Virus record (IMG/VR): IMGVR_UViG_3300042991_000131
Location: 1-64,000 of that record
Source of the DNA: a virus
Strand: one strand, 5' to 3'
Length of the DNA stretch: 64,000 nt
Of the stretch, positions 36,969-45,349 are shown piece after piece. The notes under the pieces are model-generated. The model saw only the letters and a program-made list of their open reading frames with translations. It searched no databases and was not told the origin of the DNA. The stretch's first letter is position 1. Each line of letters begins with the position of its first letter. The translations under genes and the position numbers were made by a program.

Positions 36969-37655
36969 TCAGAATAGTCCGCCAGCCTTCAGTAGTCGCT
37001 TGTAGACTTCAGCAGTCTTCAAGCAATCGGCTAGCGCATCGTGAGCCTTGTCTCCGCCAATCCCGAGCGTGGTAGCTAGGTACTGCAAGTTAACCTTCGG
37101 GAAGGGTACCTTCTCAGCACGCATACCAGCGCGGTCATTCATGAACAGTGCGCTATTCATCGTATCACGATAGTGATAATGGAAATATTGATTGTACTGC
37201 TCAACACCGAGCCAGGCTTGAATAAAAGCCTTGTCGAAGCTGTAGTTCTGACCAAGCGGCATAATCTTGTTGCCATTGCCATACTTGTTGTTCTTGATGC
37301 CAAGCTTCTTGAACCAAGCCTCAAACATATCGGCAGCCTTATCGCGGTCGAAGCCGGTGTTCATGATGTTGGCCATGTCGAGCTTGTTAATCTCGATGGC
37401 CTTAGCATCTACGCGCTCGGGATAGTTGGGCTTCAAGTTCACATAGAAGGGCATCATGCCCTTTAGCGGATTGAAGTTGCTATCAAGGGCTATGACACAA
37501 ATCTGCACAATCTCGTGGAAGTTCGGATCCAGACCAGTTGTCTCAGTATCCATGACACAACACATGTTGTTGTTGAAATGTACCATAGCGTAATTGCCTG
37601 GATCGAAAGGCTCATTAGCTACTTCCTTGTCCAGATTAGTAATAGTATCTGCCAT
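36969..37655 (-). CDS. DEDD 3'-5' exonuclease (DnaQ/RNase T-like)
   Basis: 228 residues with AAGGAA eight bases before the ATG. Motif I is MDTETTGL (D36, E38); motif II lies around YSFDKAFIQAWL, and motif III is AHDALADC with H and D five residues apart, the DEDDh type. Such enzymes proofread or trim nucleic acid ends. Last gene of the minus-strand operon. Confidence 0.8.
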   Translation of the reverse strand: MADTITNLDKEVANEPFDPGNYAMVHFNNNMCCVMDTETTGLDPNFHEIVQICVIALDSNFNPLKGMMPFYVNLKPNYPERVDAKAIEINKLDMANIMNTGFDRDKAADMFEAWFKKLGIKNNKYGNGNKIMPLGQNYSFDKAFIQAWLGVEQYNQYFHYHYRDTMNSALFMNDRAGMRAEKVPFPKVNLQYLATTLGIGGDKAHDALADCLKTAEVYKRLLKAGGLF

Positions 37656-37657
37656 GA

Positions 37658-38179
37658 CTATGTTCCTTCGTGAGCGTAGAGTGTGCGATTAACTATCTTT
37701 GACAGCTTCGGCCTTGATAGACCATACTTACTACATATCTCTTTGTTATTTATACCAGATCCATGCATCTTGCGAATGTTAACTATGTCCTCATCAGAAA
37801 ATCGTTGACGAGGATTGCCATCTTGAGACCATTTAATGCGTTGCGCCTTTGGAATATCGGTGAAGTTCGCGCTGTCATTACCTATCAGGATATTATCTGG
37901 AAGATTATTAAGCTTATTATTGTCCTTATGTCTGACGACAATCGCTTCAAGAAATATCTTATCTCCAAATTTCTGATAGGCTTGAAGCCTGTGCACAAAT
38001 ATATTAACCGATTTTGTCTCATACTGTATACAGAAAGTAAGATACTCGTTTCGTACACAACCATCCAGTATCTTGCCTACAGGATTAACTATCTTGCCAG
38101 TTGCACTAATCTTGTAGCCTTTCTTGGCTGCATAGATTAGTGCTCTATTAGCAAGTGTAGGAGTATCCAGAAACAACAC
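37658..38179 (-). CDS. HNH homing endonuclease
   Basis: 173 residues from a GTG that overlaps the previous TAG. Contains the HNH_3-type core (VHRLQAYQKFG ... VRHKDNNKLNN ... NI) and a C-terminal helix-turn-helix (about residues 125-165: DEDIVNIRKMHGSG ... CSKYGLSRPKLSKI) for DNA targeting. Free-standing, inserted inside the replication operon. A related but divergent set occurs at 53.4, 58.4 and 60.2 kb. Confidence 0.75.
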   Translation of the reverse strand: MLFLDTPTLANRALIYAAKKGYKISATGKIVNPVGKILDGCVRNEYLTFCIQYETKSVNIFVHRLQAYQKFGDKIFLEAIVVRHKDNNKLNNLPDNILIGNDSANFTDIPKAQRIKWSQDGNPRQRFSDEDIVNIRKMHGSGINNKEICSKYGLSRPKLSKIVNRTLYAHEGT

Positions 38180-38439
38180 TATTTCTTCCTTATCGGGATG
38201 AGTAGTGCGCGGACAACCTTGGTACCTTTATGCTTCCAGTACCTAGCTTGGCTTCTGGAACCGTAGACAACTATATGAGCTTCATCTGGTTGTTCTTCCA
38301 TCCAGCCTAACTTAGCACCGGACTTGACCAACTGGTCAATAGCAGTAATCTGATCAGCTAGTAGCTCAAGCTCCTTGCGCTTGTTGCGTGGTAGCTTGGC
38401 TGTCTGCCTAGTTATGAAGTTACCTTTTGACGTACTCAT
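38179..38439 (-). CDS. 86-residue basic protein
   Basis: Start at 38439 preferred over 38481 because an AAAGGG lies upstream and the start overlaps the preceding gene as elsewhere in this operon. Basic N-terminus (STSKGNFITRQTAKL), a helix, then a short beta segment. No motif recognised; unknown. Confidence 0.5.
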   Translation of the reverse strand: MSTSKGNFITRQTAKLPRNKRKELELLADQITAIDQLVKSGAKLGWMEEQPDEAHIVVYGSRSQARYWKHKGTKVVRALLIPIRKK

Positions 38440-38599
38440 TGAGCGCCCTTTCAAGAGCTTGTTGGAGTTCAGCGGGATCATACTCTATAGGCATAACGCC
38501 GGCATTGACACTTATATGTATATCGTATATCTGGTCACGAAAGATGTAGCCCTTGGCTTCCTTCGTACTGTGCTGGACGAACATTCTTTCAATGAGCAT
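38420..38599 (-). CDS. 59-residue hypothetical protein
   Basis: ATG at 38599 with AAGGA upstream, overlapping the methylase stop region; ends inside the next gene. Small alpha/beta protein with no motif. Kept as a gene because of the RBS and coupled spacing. Confidence 0.5.
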   Translation of the reverse strand: MLIERMFVQHSTKEAKGYIFRDQIYDIHISVNAGVMPIEYDPAELQQALERALNEYVKR

Positions 38600-39464
38600 T
38601 GCTTTCCTTAATCCAGAGTTTCTCGGTGGCATCACCACGATTAGTGTCACCGTGGCTCTTGTTGTTCTCGTCAGTGAAGGCTAACGCCTTGGCTGTCGAT
38701 CTAACATCCCAATGGAATACCTTATCCCAGGGCTGCTTGTCGTACAGTGGATTAGGATATCCGCTGATAGCGACGAAGCCCTTGAGCGTAAATATCGTCT
38801 CGATGAGCTTCGTATGTTGCTCAATGCTCATTTCATATTCATACGTGCCGCGGAATGCATCTACATACGGCGGATCAAGGTAGAACACAGTATCGACGCT
38901 ATCATAGTCGCGCAGTATATTGCTCCAGTCAGCGTTCTCTATTTGGACTTGCTTGAACCGATCATGAATCTCAGGAAGCGACCTAAGACCATTCCTAATC
39001 TTTCCAGCAAGACTACCGTCACCGCCAGTAGAACGACCCCAATTACGACCAAGACTACCAAAGGAATAATTAACCATAGCGAACCAACGTCCAGCCCTTT
39101 CAACAGGATCCTTCTGATCTTGCCACGTATCCCGGTTTGCCAGGAACTCTTCCCGGCTATGTAGAGTATTGTCCAACCAAGCACAGAGACGATCAAAGAG
39201 AACGCGATCACGCATGCAACGATAGAAATCAGTAACGCCTGAATGTCGATCATTGAATACCTCTAGCTTGCTTTTGGGCCGATTAAGCGTGATAACTGCA
39301 CTGCCACCGAATACCTCTACCCAAACCTTGCGTACAGGCAGGTGCTCCATGATGTATTTCACGGAGCGGCTTTTACCACCTGGATAACTGAATGGTGCTT
39401 TGACGATTGTTTCGCGCTTCTCGGACTGTTCACTCTGTGCATCGAGGCTATCGAAAAGCGTCAT
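38589..39464 (-). CDS. D12-class DNA adenine methyltransferase (Dam-like)
   Basis: 291 residues. AdoMet-binding motif FSYPGGK at 25-31 (the FxGGK form of the D12 class) and catalytic DPPY at 197-200, in the order typical for Dam-like enzymes. Methylates the N6 of adenine, probably to protect phage DNA from restriction. The recognition site cannot be read from sequence. Overlaps dNMP kinase by four bases. Confidence 0.85.
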   Translation of the reverse strand: MTLFDSLDAQSEQSEKRETIVKAPFSYPGGKSRSVKYIMEHLPVRKVWVEVFGGSAVITLNRPKSKLEVFNDRHSGVTDFYRCMRDRVLFDRLCAWLDNTLHSREEFLANRDTWQDQKDPVERAGRWFAMVNYSFGSLGRNWGRSTGGDGSLAGKIRNGLRSLPEIHDRFKQVQIENADWSNILRDYDSVDTVFYLDPPYVDAFRGTYEYEMSIEQHTKLIETIFTLKGFVAISGYPNPLYDKQPWDKVFHWDVRSTAKALAFTDENNKSHGDTNRGDATEKLWIKESNAH

Positions 39465-40027
39465 TTCCGTGTCCTGTAGAAGATTTGCTCGATCAGTCCG
39501 TCAAGCTGATAATGACTACCACTGTTGTCAAACACGATATCGAACATATAATCGGGAATGGGCATTTCACTCGCATGCAGGAGGCCAAGCATGCGCCTGA
39601 TATGCCAGATAGCGCGCATGAATATGTTACTCACCTGTATACCACGACCTTTCAGCTTAACCGTAACGACACTCCCGACGATACCAAATGACTTAGCGGC
39701 TTCATACTCATTGCGGAACCTAAGGTCATCGCAGATGATTACCTCGTTGTCAAGTTCCAGGTCAACGAGTGCTTTCTTCCACTTGCTGACCCACAGATCC
39801 TCGCTGATGCACTTGCGGCCACACTCAGTACCAAGGAGTTGAAGCAGGCGACGACCCTTAGCATCCTTCTTCCCGTCCCAGCCAAGTAGCTTGGCATAGT
39901 CCTTGAGTGGCTTAGCGAAGGGCAGCACAGTAGCTGTATGCCCCTCCATCTTAGCCCTCTCAGCAATAAGATTGGCTATGGTCGATTTGCCGCTGCCCAT
40001 AGGGCCATGTAGAACAACGATAATCAC
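39461..40027 (-). CDS. deoxynucleoside monophosphate kinase
   Basis: 188 residues with a Walker A at 8-16 (GPMGSGKST) and a P-loop kinase layout (ICDDLRFRNEYEAA as the Walker B region). Resembles phage dNMP kinases that phosphorylate dTMP, dGMP and related nucleotides. It acts with dCMP deaminase and ThyX, encoded elsewhere in the window, to supply dTTP. Confidence 0.75.
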   Translation of the reverse strand: MIIVVLHGPMGSGKSTIANLIAERAKMEGHTATVLPFAKPLKDYAKLLGWDGKKDAKGRRLLQLLGTECGRKCISEDLWVSKWKKALVDLELDNEVIICDDLRFRNEYEAAKSFGIVGSVVTVKLKGRGIQVSNIFMRAIWHIRRMLGLLHASEMPIPDYMFDIVFDNSGSHYQLDGLIEQIFYRTRK

Positions 40028-40212
40028 GGTGTGACCTCCGGTGCGCTCATGCGCTCGATGCTATCAGCTAGCACCTTCAATTGGAGGCCGAAAACACGAG
40101 CTTCATTTGGCGTAAGCTCCACATGAAGAGTAACGCCATTCGAGTTTTCAAGACCCAAGAGTATTGCAGGCTTTTTGTTCTCGGTAGGCAGGATGCCAGC
40201 TAGGACTTTCAT
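40024..40212 (-). CDS. 62-residue hypothetical protein
   Basis: ATGA-coupled on both sides inside the minus-strand operon. Small alpha/beta protein with no motif recognised. Real by overlap and frame context only. Confidence 0.5.
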   Translation of the reverse strand: MKVLAGILPTENKKPAILLGLENSNGVTLHVELTPNEARVFGLQLKVLADSIERMSAPEVTP

Positions 40213-40400
40213 GGTTTCTCTCCGTAAGCGTAAAGCCCTTCACGGGCGGTTGTGGTGACTTCAGCAGGGATATTGACACCAACCCAATAATGCTTACCTT
40301 TGTACTCTACATCGAACTTGGCCGTGTACTCATTCTCGAAGGCATCGCGCATCTGGAGATACTCATCTGGCATCAGGGATTCGAGTAGTTCACTAATCAT
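40209..40400 (-). CDS. 63-residue hypothetical protein
   Basis: Between the primase-helicase and the 62-residue gene, overlapping both by four bases. Acidic helix followed by beta segments (YKGKHYWVGVN). No recognised family. Confidence 0.5.
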   Translation of the reverse strand: MISELLESLMPDEYLQMRDAFENEYTAKFDVEYKGKHYWVGVNIPAEVTTTAREGLYAYGEKP

Positions 40401-43084
40401 GACACTAGATCCAGGAAGGTATCAATCAACGTCCAGATTTTACCCTCTTCAACAACCTGTGGCTGAGCCTTGAACTCGATGTTACCAATGTAGAATTGAT
40501 TATCCTTACGGCTACGACCCTTCGGGAAGTGATGCGGTAACTCTTTGCCTACACGTATCTTCGACCAGCGGCTAACCTGATTCGGGTCACACTTCTCAAG
40601 GAACCTATCGTAGAGGTCGCTGAACTTGAGCGTGGCTCCTGGCTTCTTAATCGTATACTCATCGAGGAACACTTCAAGCTCATTTCTGTTCAAGCTCTGG
40701 GCAAGCAGCTTATCTTCAGTTTCGATGGCCGGAATATTGAGGCGATCATTAGAAGCAGGTAGCTCTAGATTCAATACCTCAGCTAGAAAGTCAGGTGCCT
40801 CCTTCTCCAGCAGCACAGTTATTTGCTTCCTAGGGATTAGATCCGCAACAGGGATCCGCTCCACATGGATCATAACGATACGAGTATCTTCCCCAAATAT
40901 GGGACAGGACTGATAATCGTTAGAGCATTGTACCCAGTGGGTCGTATTCGGGACTTGGTAGGGCGTGCCGCCCTTAGGATGAATAAGAAGCTCACGCCCA
41001 GTGACCCAATCTTTAATCCTATTATATGCCACCTTATTATTCTTGAGGTCGATTTCTTCGACCGAACAAAGGATAGCTCCATGAAGCTCATCATTGAATC
41101 CTTGCTGTGATGTTAGAGCAGCTTCTGCCTTCTGGCATCCTTTAGTCAGGAGAAGCTGTATACTCTCCCAGAAACTACTCTTACCAGTGTTCTGTTCCTT
41201 GCTGTGGAAGAATAGATATGGCAGCGGTTGGCCAGGCTCTCGCAGCATGCTGGCGATCCAGCATTTCAGGTAGTCTGCGCCGGTGAGTATACCGTTACTC
41301 TTGCACCAGGGATTTTTCTTAACTGCCTCGTTAAGTCCCTTGCCACAGTGATTGAGAATCTTTTGCCATGTTGGGTACTGGAGATTATCTGTATCTTGTG
41401 TTGGTGTGAACCGAAACTGAGCAGCGTTCCTGTTCCATTCGCGGTCGCCGGGATACTCAGACTGGAAAGGCTTATTCACAATCCGCCATGGACGTAGAAC
41501 AGCACCACCAACTACACCAGTGACCTCTTCACCTTTGAGGCCAGTCGATGCCAGTGCCTTGAGTACGTGACTCAGAGGCTCAGCACACCATTCGATATCA
41601 GACTTGATTACCCAACCAGCATCCTCGCCGCCACTAACAAGGTGCCGTGTCATATCGTCATAGTTACCAACTTCAACCTCAGTCTTAGCAGTTGTCTGCG
41701 TGTTGTAGAGTCGGATCCACTTATCCTTCTCAGGTAACCAGCCAGGCATTTCCTCTGCCTTATCGCTATCCTTACGCTCGACCGTGACCTGTAATCTTCC
41801 GTCTTTGTGATGCTTGAGCTTTGTCTCGCGTGTCGAGTAATGGCTTGTTAGATTAAGATGCACACCAAGTAGAGCAGCAGCCTTCATGGCCGTCTCAGAC
41901 TCTCTGAAATTGAACGCTCCCTTTGTATCTTCTAATCCACCAAACGATTTGGCGGCCGTTGGTAGGTCTGCCTCGCGATTCAGATAGCACCGAGTCCAGC
42001 CACTAGAATCTTGCGTCCACGACTCATGTTCCTGCACACCCATACCGAAACGGCGTACAGACCATGAGCCACGACGTTGTGGATATGCAAAAACGTTCTG
42101 GCCATTAAGATCCTTACCTTGAGATGATGTATCGAACACGCCTTTAAGCCCAAGGTCTGTGTGAGCTTTTTTGAGCCATACAGTATGTGTAACAAGCATA
42201 TGATTATCTTGATCCCACCACCACATTGCATCGTTGGTCTTAAGATACTCGATCAGCTTCTTATGCTCATCATCCAGAGGAATCTTAGGTTGCTTACCAG
42301 TAAGCTCCTCGAAAACATCAGTCTGACCAGCAGACTCAATATCTTGTGGCAGATTCTTGCGACGGGTGCCGCTAATCACCTTAACGTGATCTTTCCAGTT
42401 AGCTGGAACATCCGTCAGTACACAACCCTGCTTAATCATTGTCAGGCCATCTGTACCAACCATCTTACGTGCCCATACCCACATATTACCGCCACAAGTG
42501 TCTACTTTAGACACATAATCGTAGCCTGTCAACGCAGATAGCTTACCTAGGATAGCACGTGCAAGAGCAGCATGCTCCGTGTGCGTATTCGTAGGTACTT
42601 CATCTAGCAGTACATATAGGTGTAGACCCTTACCAGCGGTAGACTTGCGTACTGTGACCCAATCAACATTCATTGCAGCTTGCTTAACCTTCTCAAGTTC
42701 CTCGTTGCTTAGCTTCTTCGTATGTTTGTCACTGTGACCAGTAATCGCATCAAAGTCAAAAGCTACCCAGCGAGAAACCTTGTTGAACCAATCCCAGCCA
42801 GTCATACCGATAGCTTCGGCATGAGCGGCCAGATCGTACTTCATGTCTGAGTCTTTGTACTCAGGCTCAGTATTAGCCTTGTACGGAATACGGAAAGGCT
42901 TCCAAGTGGTAGCTCCGTCCGACCATCCCTGCCAACGCTTGCCCTTGAACTCACCCTCTATACGCTCACCGCCATCTTGTGCGACGTTAATCTGCACTTC
43001 CATGTTGTGATTATAGAGCTTTGCCAGGTCTTCACGCGTCACAGCGTGAAGGAACCTGCTAATCGCTTCAGTCTTTGTCGGCAC
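40397..43084 (-). CDS. primase-helicase (AEP-like primase plus SF3-type helicase)
   Basis: 895 residues. The N-terminal half has primase motifs DFD (110-112) and a STAGKGLHLYV segment (about 148-158), as in archaeo-eukaryotic primases of phages. The C-terminal half is a superfamily 3-like helicase with Walker A at 628-637 (SKEQNTGKSS) and Walker B at 671-680 (ILCSVEEIDL), as in D5-type proteins. It would open and prime the replication fork. First gene of the operon; its leader has a 14-bp inverted repeat of the GATTTGATTA family. Confidence 0.8.
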   Translation of the reverse strand: MPTKTEAISRFLHAVTREDLAKLYNHNMEVQINVAQDGGERIEGEFKGKRWQGWSDGATTWKPFRIPYKANTEPEYKDSDMKYDLAAHAEAIGMTGWDWFNKVSRWVAFDFDAITGHSDKHTKKLSNEELEKVKQAAMNVDWVTVRKSTAGKGLHLYVLLDEVPTNTHTEHAALARAILGKLSALTGYDYVSKVDTCGGNMWVWARKMVGTDGLTMIKQGCVLTDVPANWKDHVKVISGTRRKNLPQDIESAGQTDVFEELTGKQPKIPLDDEHKKLIEYLKTNDAMWWWDQDNHMLVTHTVWLKKAHTDLGLKGVFDTSSQGKDLNGQNVFAYPQRRGSWSVRRFGMGVQEHESWTQDSSGWTRCYLNREADLPTAAKSFGGLEDTKGAFNFRESETAMKAAALLGVHLNLTSHYSTRETKLKHHKDGRLQVTVERKDSDKAEEMPGWLPEKDKWIRLYNTQTTAKTEVEVGNYDDMTRHLVSGGEDAGWVIKSDIEWCAEPLSHVLKALASTGLKGEEVTGVVGGAVLRPWRIVNKPFQSEYPGDREWNRNAAQFRFTPTQDTDNLQYPTWQKILNHCGKGLNEAVKKNPWCKSNGILTGADYLKCWIASMLREPGQPLPYLFFHSKEQNTGKSSFWESIQLLLTKGCQKAEAALTSQQGFNDELHGAILCSVEEIDLKNNKVAYNRIKDWVTGRELLIHPKGGTPYQVPNTTHWVQCSNDYQSCPIFGEDTRIVMIHVERIPVADLIPRKQITVLLEKEAPDFLAEVLNLELPASNDRLNIPAIETEDKLLAQSLNRNELEVFLDEYTIKKPGATLKFSDLYDRFLEKCDPNQVSRWSKIRVGKELPHHFPKGRSRKDNQFYIGNIEFKAQPQVVEEGKIWTLIDTFLDLVS

Positions 43085-43126
43085 ATCAGTCCTTTCCAGG
43101 TTGATGGTTAATCGTAAATGGCCTTC

Positions 43127-43157
43127 TTGATTTGATTACAACGTGTAATCAAATCAA
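43127..43157. promoter_or_regulatory. GATTTGATTA inverted repeat
   Basis: Perfect 14-bp inverted repeat (43127-43140 with 43144-43157, 3-nt loop) just upstream of the primase-helicase ATG. Other copies of GATTTGATTA lie at 49115, 49189, 62504 and 62701. Confidence 0.75.
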
Positions 43158-43376
43158 CTTGATATTTACTGGTATCTTAAAAGTACCGACATATCACTGA
43201 TATATGTAGCTGACTGCTTACTGACTAGACGGCAAAAGGACTGCAAAATATAATGGTTATATTTTATTTTACGGTATCAAACTATGCAATAACTCATTTC
43301 TTTTCTGGTTACTGAAAAGTCACTTTTGTAAAGTGTTCCAGGGTAATGGCTTACGGAATGTCTGACTAGGCCCCGT

Positions 43377-43533
43377 TTCCTTATCTTTCCTATAACCCTA
43401 ATTTTATTTATTATTATTCTATTAAAGGATAAAGGAAGATAGTAATAGTAAAGCGGTAAGTCGCTAGCATATAAGCACTTATAGACCGCTAAAAATTGAC
43501 TAATTTTGTACAATTTGCCGTAATGTTGTAAGT
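43377..43533 (+). repeat. duplicated intergenic module, copy B
   Basis: Counterpart of 1570-1726. 43504-43533 is identical to 1697-1726; 43377-43432 is a close match of 1570-1625. The middle parts differ. Confidence 0.85.
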
Positions 43534-43656
43534 CATTGCTACAACTCACGCTTGACAAAAATTGTCAGACTGTTTTATAGGTTCAAGTGGACCCATGCAC
43601 CAGGGCCGAGCCGTCAAACTGGACCCTAGAACACTGCCAGGATCGACGCTAGCCCT

Positions 43657-43741
43657 GTTTCCTGTTGATCCTAGCGACTATTCCGGCGGAATGGTGCTAG
43701 GTTGTCGTCCGCTATATTAGTCGCTAGGATCGACGGGAAAC
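43657..43741. repeat. 23-bp imperfect inverted repeat
   Basis: 43657-43679 pairs with 43719-43741 with two mismatches, enclosing a 39-nt segment with a small palindrome (ATTCCGGCGGAAT). Possible origin or protein-binding structure. Confidence 0.75.
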
Positions 43742-43807
43742 CCGGTTATATTTTACGACCCTTTGCCGTGTAGGCTATTGACAGACACTCGAAAAGACGC
43801 TAATTTC

Positions 43808-43943
43808 GAGTTACGAGTAACTCATAAATCAACCGATTATTGAGGTACTCATAATTCGTTAATCATTCCGATTGACGAATTGAACTGCTAATCATCCTTA
43901 CCATGTGGATGATTAGTTAACCTATTCTAGTGCTGCGCAGCAC
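43808..43943 (+). promoter_or_regulatory. four-hairpin leader of the ParB-like gene
   Basis: Consecutive inverted repeats at 43808-43823 (GAGTTAC/GTAACTC), 43853-43881 (12 bp, one G-T), 43888-43916 (10 bp) and 43930-43943 (GTGCTGCGCAGCAC), followed by AAGGAG and the GTG start. May be RNA structure, or DNA sites for the ParB-like product. Confidence 0.65.
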
Positions 43944-43956
43944 AAGGAGAACACAC

Positions 43957-44916
43957 GTGGGTGATATCAAGAAGATTAGCTTAGCCCTCATTCGTGAGAA
44001 CGAGGTTGCTCTGCGTACCGTCAACCGTGAGTCCGAGGATTACCTGGGCCTGGTTGAGTCGATCCGCCAGAAGGGCTTCATGGGCGCGATTACCGTCCGT
44101 GCGAAGGTCGATGCCGAGACGAAGGAGCATTTCTACGAGCTAATCGACGGCCTCCATCGCTTCAACGCGTCGAAGGACGCGGGGCTGTCGGAGATTAACG
44201 TCGATGTGGTGGATCTGAATGAGGACCAGGTTCTCGAAGCTCAGATCATGACGAACATCCACAAGGTGGAGACCCGTCCGGTCGAGTATTCGCAGCAGCT
44301 CAAGCGCATCCTGACCCGCAATCCGCTGATGACCGAGAGCGAGCTGGCTGTCAAGCTCGGCAAGTCGCCGGTCTGGATTAAGGAGCGTCTGGGCCTGACC
44401 AAGATCACCAACAGCGAGATTACTGCCCTCATCAACGATGGCAAGATCAAGCTGGCCAACGCCTACGCTCTGGCCAAGCTGCCCGAGACCGAGCAGCAGG
44501 ACTTCGTTGAGCGTGCGATGACCCTCAGCCCGGACGAGTTCGTTCCGGCTGTCCAGGCTCGCGTCAAGGAGATTAACGAAGCCAAGCGTCAGGGCAAGGA
44601 AGCCGGCGCCGCCGAGTTCGTCCCGACCCCGCACCTCCAGAAGCTCAGCGACCTCAAGGCGCTGCTGGAAAACCGTACCGCTGCTGCCAAGCTCGTCGCG
44701 GGCGTGTCGGATCCGGTCGAGGCTGCCATCATCGCGATTAAGTGGGCGCTCCACCTTGACGCCGACAGCGTTGCCGCTGCCAAGGCCAAGGATGATGCCC
44801 GCCGCGCCGAGCAGGCCGAGGCGAAGAAGAAGCGCGATCAGGCGAAGCTGGAGAAGGCTGCCGCCGCCGCGAAGGATGCCGCTGAGAAGGCCGCCGCTGC
44901 CGCGAAGCAGGGCTAA
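43957..44916 (+). CDS. ParB/Spo0J-like DNA-binding protein
   Basis: 320 residues from GTG 43957, with a full AAGGAG seven bases upstream (an open extension to 43930 has none). ParB core signatures: ELIDGLHRFNASKDAGL, then a helix-turn-helix region with ESELAVKLGKSPVWIKERLG. The C-terminal ~80 residues are a Lys/Ala/Glu coiled coil. GC-rich codon use. No ParA nearby. It may bind its own palindromic leader or the control regions. Confidence 0.8.
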   Translation: MGDIKKISLALIRENEVALRTVNRESEDYLGLVESIRQKGFMGAITVRAKVDAETKEHFYELIDGLHRFNASKDAGLSEINVDVVDLNEDQVLEAQIMTNIHKVETRPVEYSQQLKRILTRNPLMTESELAVKLGKSPVWIKERLGLTKITNSEITALINDGKIKLANAYALAKLPETEQQDFVERAMTLSPDEFVPAVQARVKEINEAKRQGKEAGAAEFVPTPHLQKLSDLKALLENRTAAAKLVAGVSDPVEAAIIAIKWALHLDADSVAAAKAKDDARRAEQAEAKKKRDQAKLEKAAAAAKDAAEKAAAAAKQG

Positions 44917-44930
44917 TCATTTGAGGAGCG

Positions 44931-44950
44931 CGCTCCTCAAAGTCCTACGG
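44931..44950 (+). terminator. palindrome just after the ParB-like gene
   Basis: 20-bp perfect palindrome (TTGAGGAGCG/CGCTCCTCAA) 15 bp after the stop. No T run; may terminate, or mark the 5' end of the structured RNA that follows. Confidence 0.55.
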
Positions 44951-45300
44951 GATTAAGTCCTGTAGTTGAATAAGTTTCCTGGCCCGGCTTATTAAAGCAG
45001 AGCTTCGCCGACCGCGTGGATTAGATACCCACAAATACCGGCTTCTTAGCGGGCAACAGAAGCGCAACTATTAATCAAGTGAGATCGTCGCACTAAGCTG
45101 CGTAGACCCACTTACAATCACAACAAATAGCGCTATTGGTGCGTACTGCACTTGACGGCGGGTAAATAGCCGCGCTCTTTTGGTGGTAGATGATTAACAG
45201 ATAGAGAGATATGCCGTATCAGTGAGCTAGGTGTGGGCATACCCGTTAGAGGAATCTCACTGCAACTATCTGTTAATCATCTGCCACCAAAAGACCTTGG
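44944..45300 (+). ncRNA. candidate large structured noncoding RNA
   Basis: No coding frame, yet dense in helices readable by eye: 44945-44965 (8-bp hairpin), 44969-44974 with 44988-44993, closing helix 45002-45006 with 45059-45063 around hairpin 45016-45032, palindrome 45126-45137, and a 28-bp helix with one mismatch, 45177-45204 with 45266-45293. Inside the last, TATGCC (45210-45215) can pair with GGCATA (45236-45241) while CAGTGAG (45220-45226) pairs with CTCACTG (45256-45262), a pseudoknot. Size and a tRNA gene downstream recall ornate phage RNAs such as GOLLD and ROOL, but identity with them is not claimed. Exact ends unknown. Confidence 0.65.
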
Positions 45301-45302
45301 TT

Positions 45303-45345
45303 AATGTCCTGATTAGCTAATCATTCAACACGAACCGAGGACATT
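45303..45345 (+). promoter_or_regulatory. hairpin that can hide the next gene's ribosome-binding site
   Basis: AATGTCCT (45303-45310) pairs with AGGACATT (45338-45345), enclosing the palindrome TGATTAGCTAATCA (45310-45323). The GAGGA ribosome-binding site (45337-45341) for the ATG at 45350 lies in the stem. Confidence 0.6.
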
Positions 45346-45349
45346 CAAC

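Larger units (their letters stand above)
43085..43956. other. 0.87-kb divergent control region, candidate origin
   Basis: Lies between the divergent primase operon and the ParB-like gene. It holds a GATTTGATTA inverted repeat, the second copy of the module found at 1.6 kb, a TGACA-N5-TGTCA palindrome (43553-43567), a 23-bp imperfect inverted repeat (43657-43741), a sigma70-like element (TAGACG-17-TATAAT, 43226-43254) and four hairpins before the next gene. No convincing coding sequence. Confidence 0.65.

Noticed and set aside
43957-44916. GATTA enrichment as a by-product of GATC avoidance
   Set aside because: GATC occurs several times in the same genes, so avoidance of GATC does not explain the preference.
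44944-45300. Fragment of a small-subunit rRNA gene
   Set aside because: Only short matches to conserved 16S words, and they are not in rRNA order; a mimic or chance is more likely.
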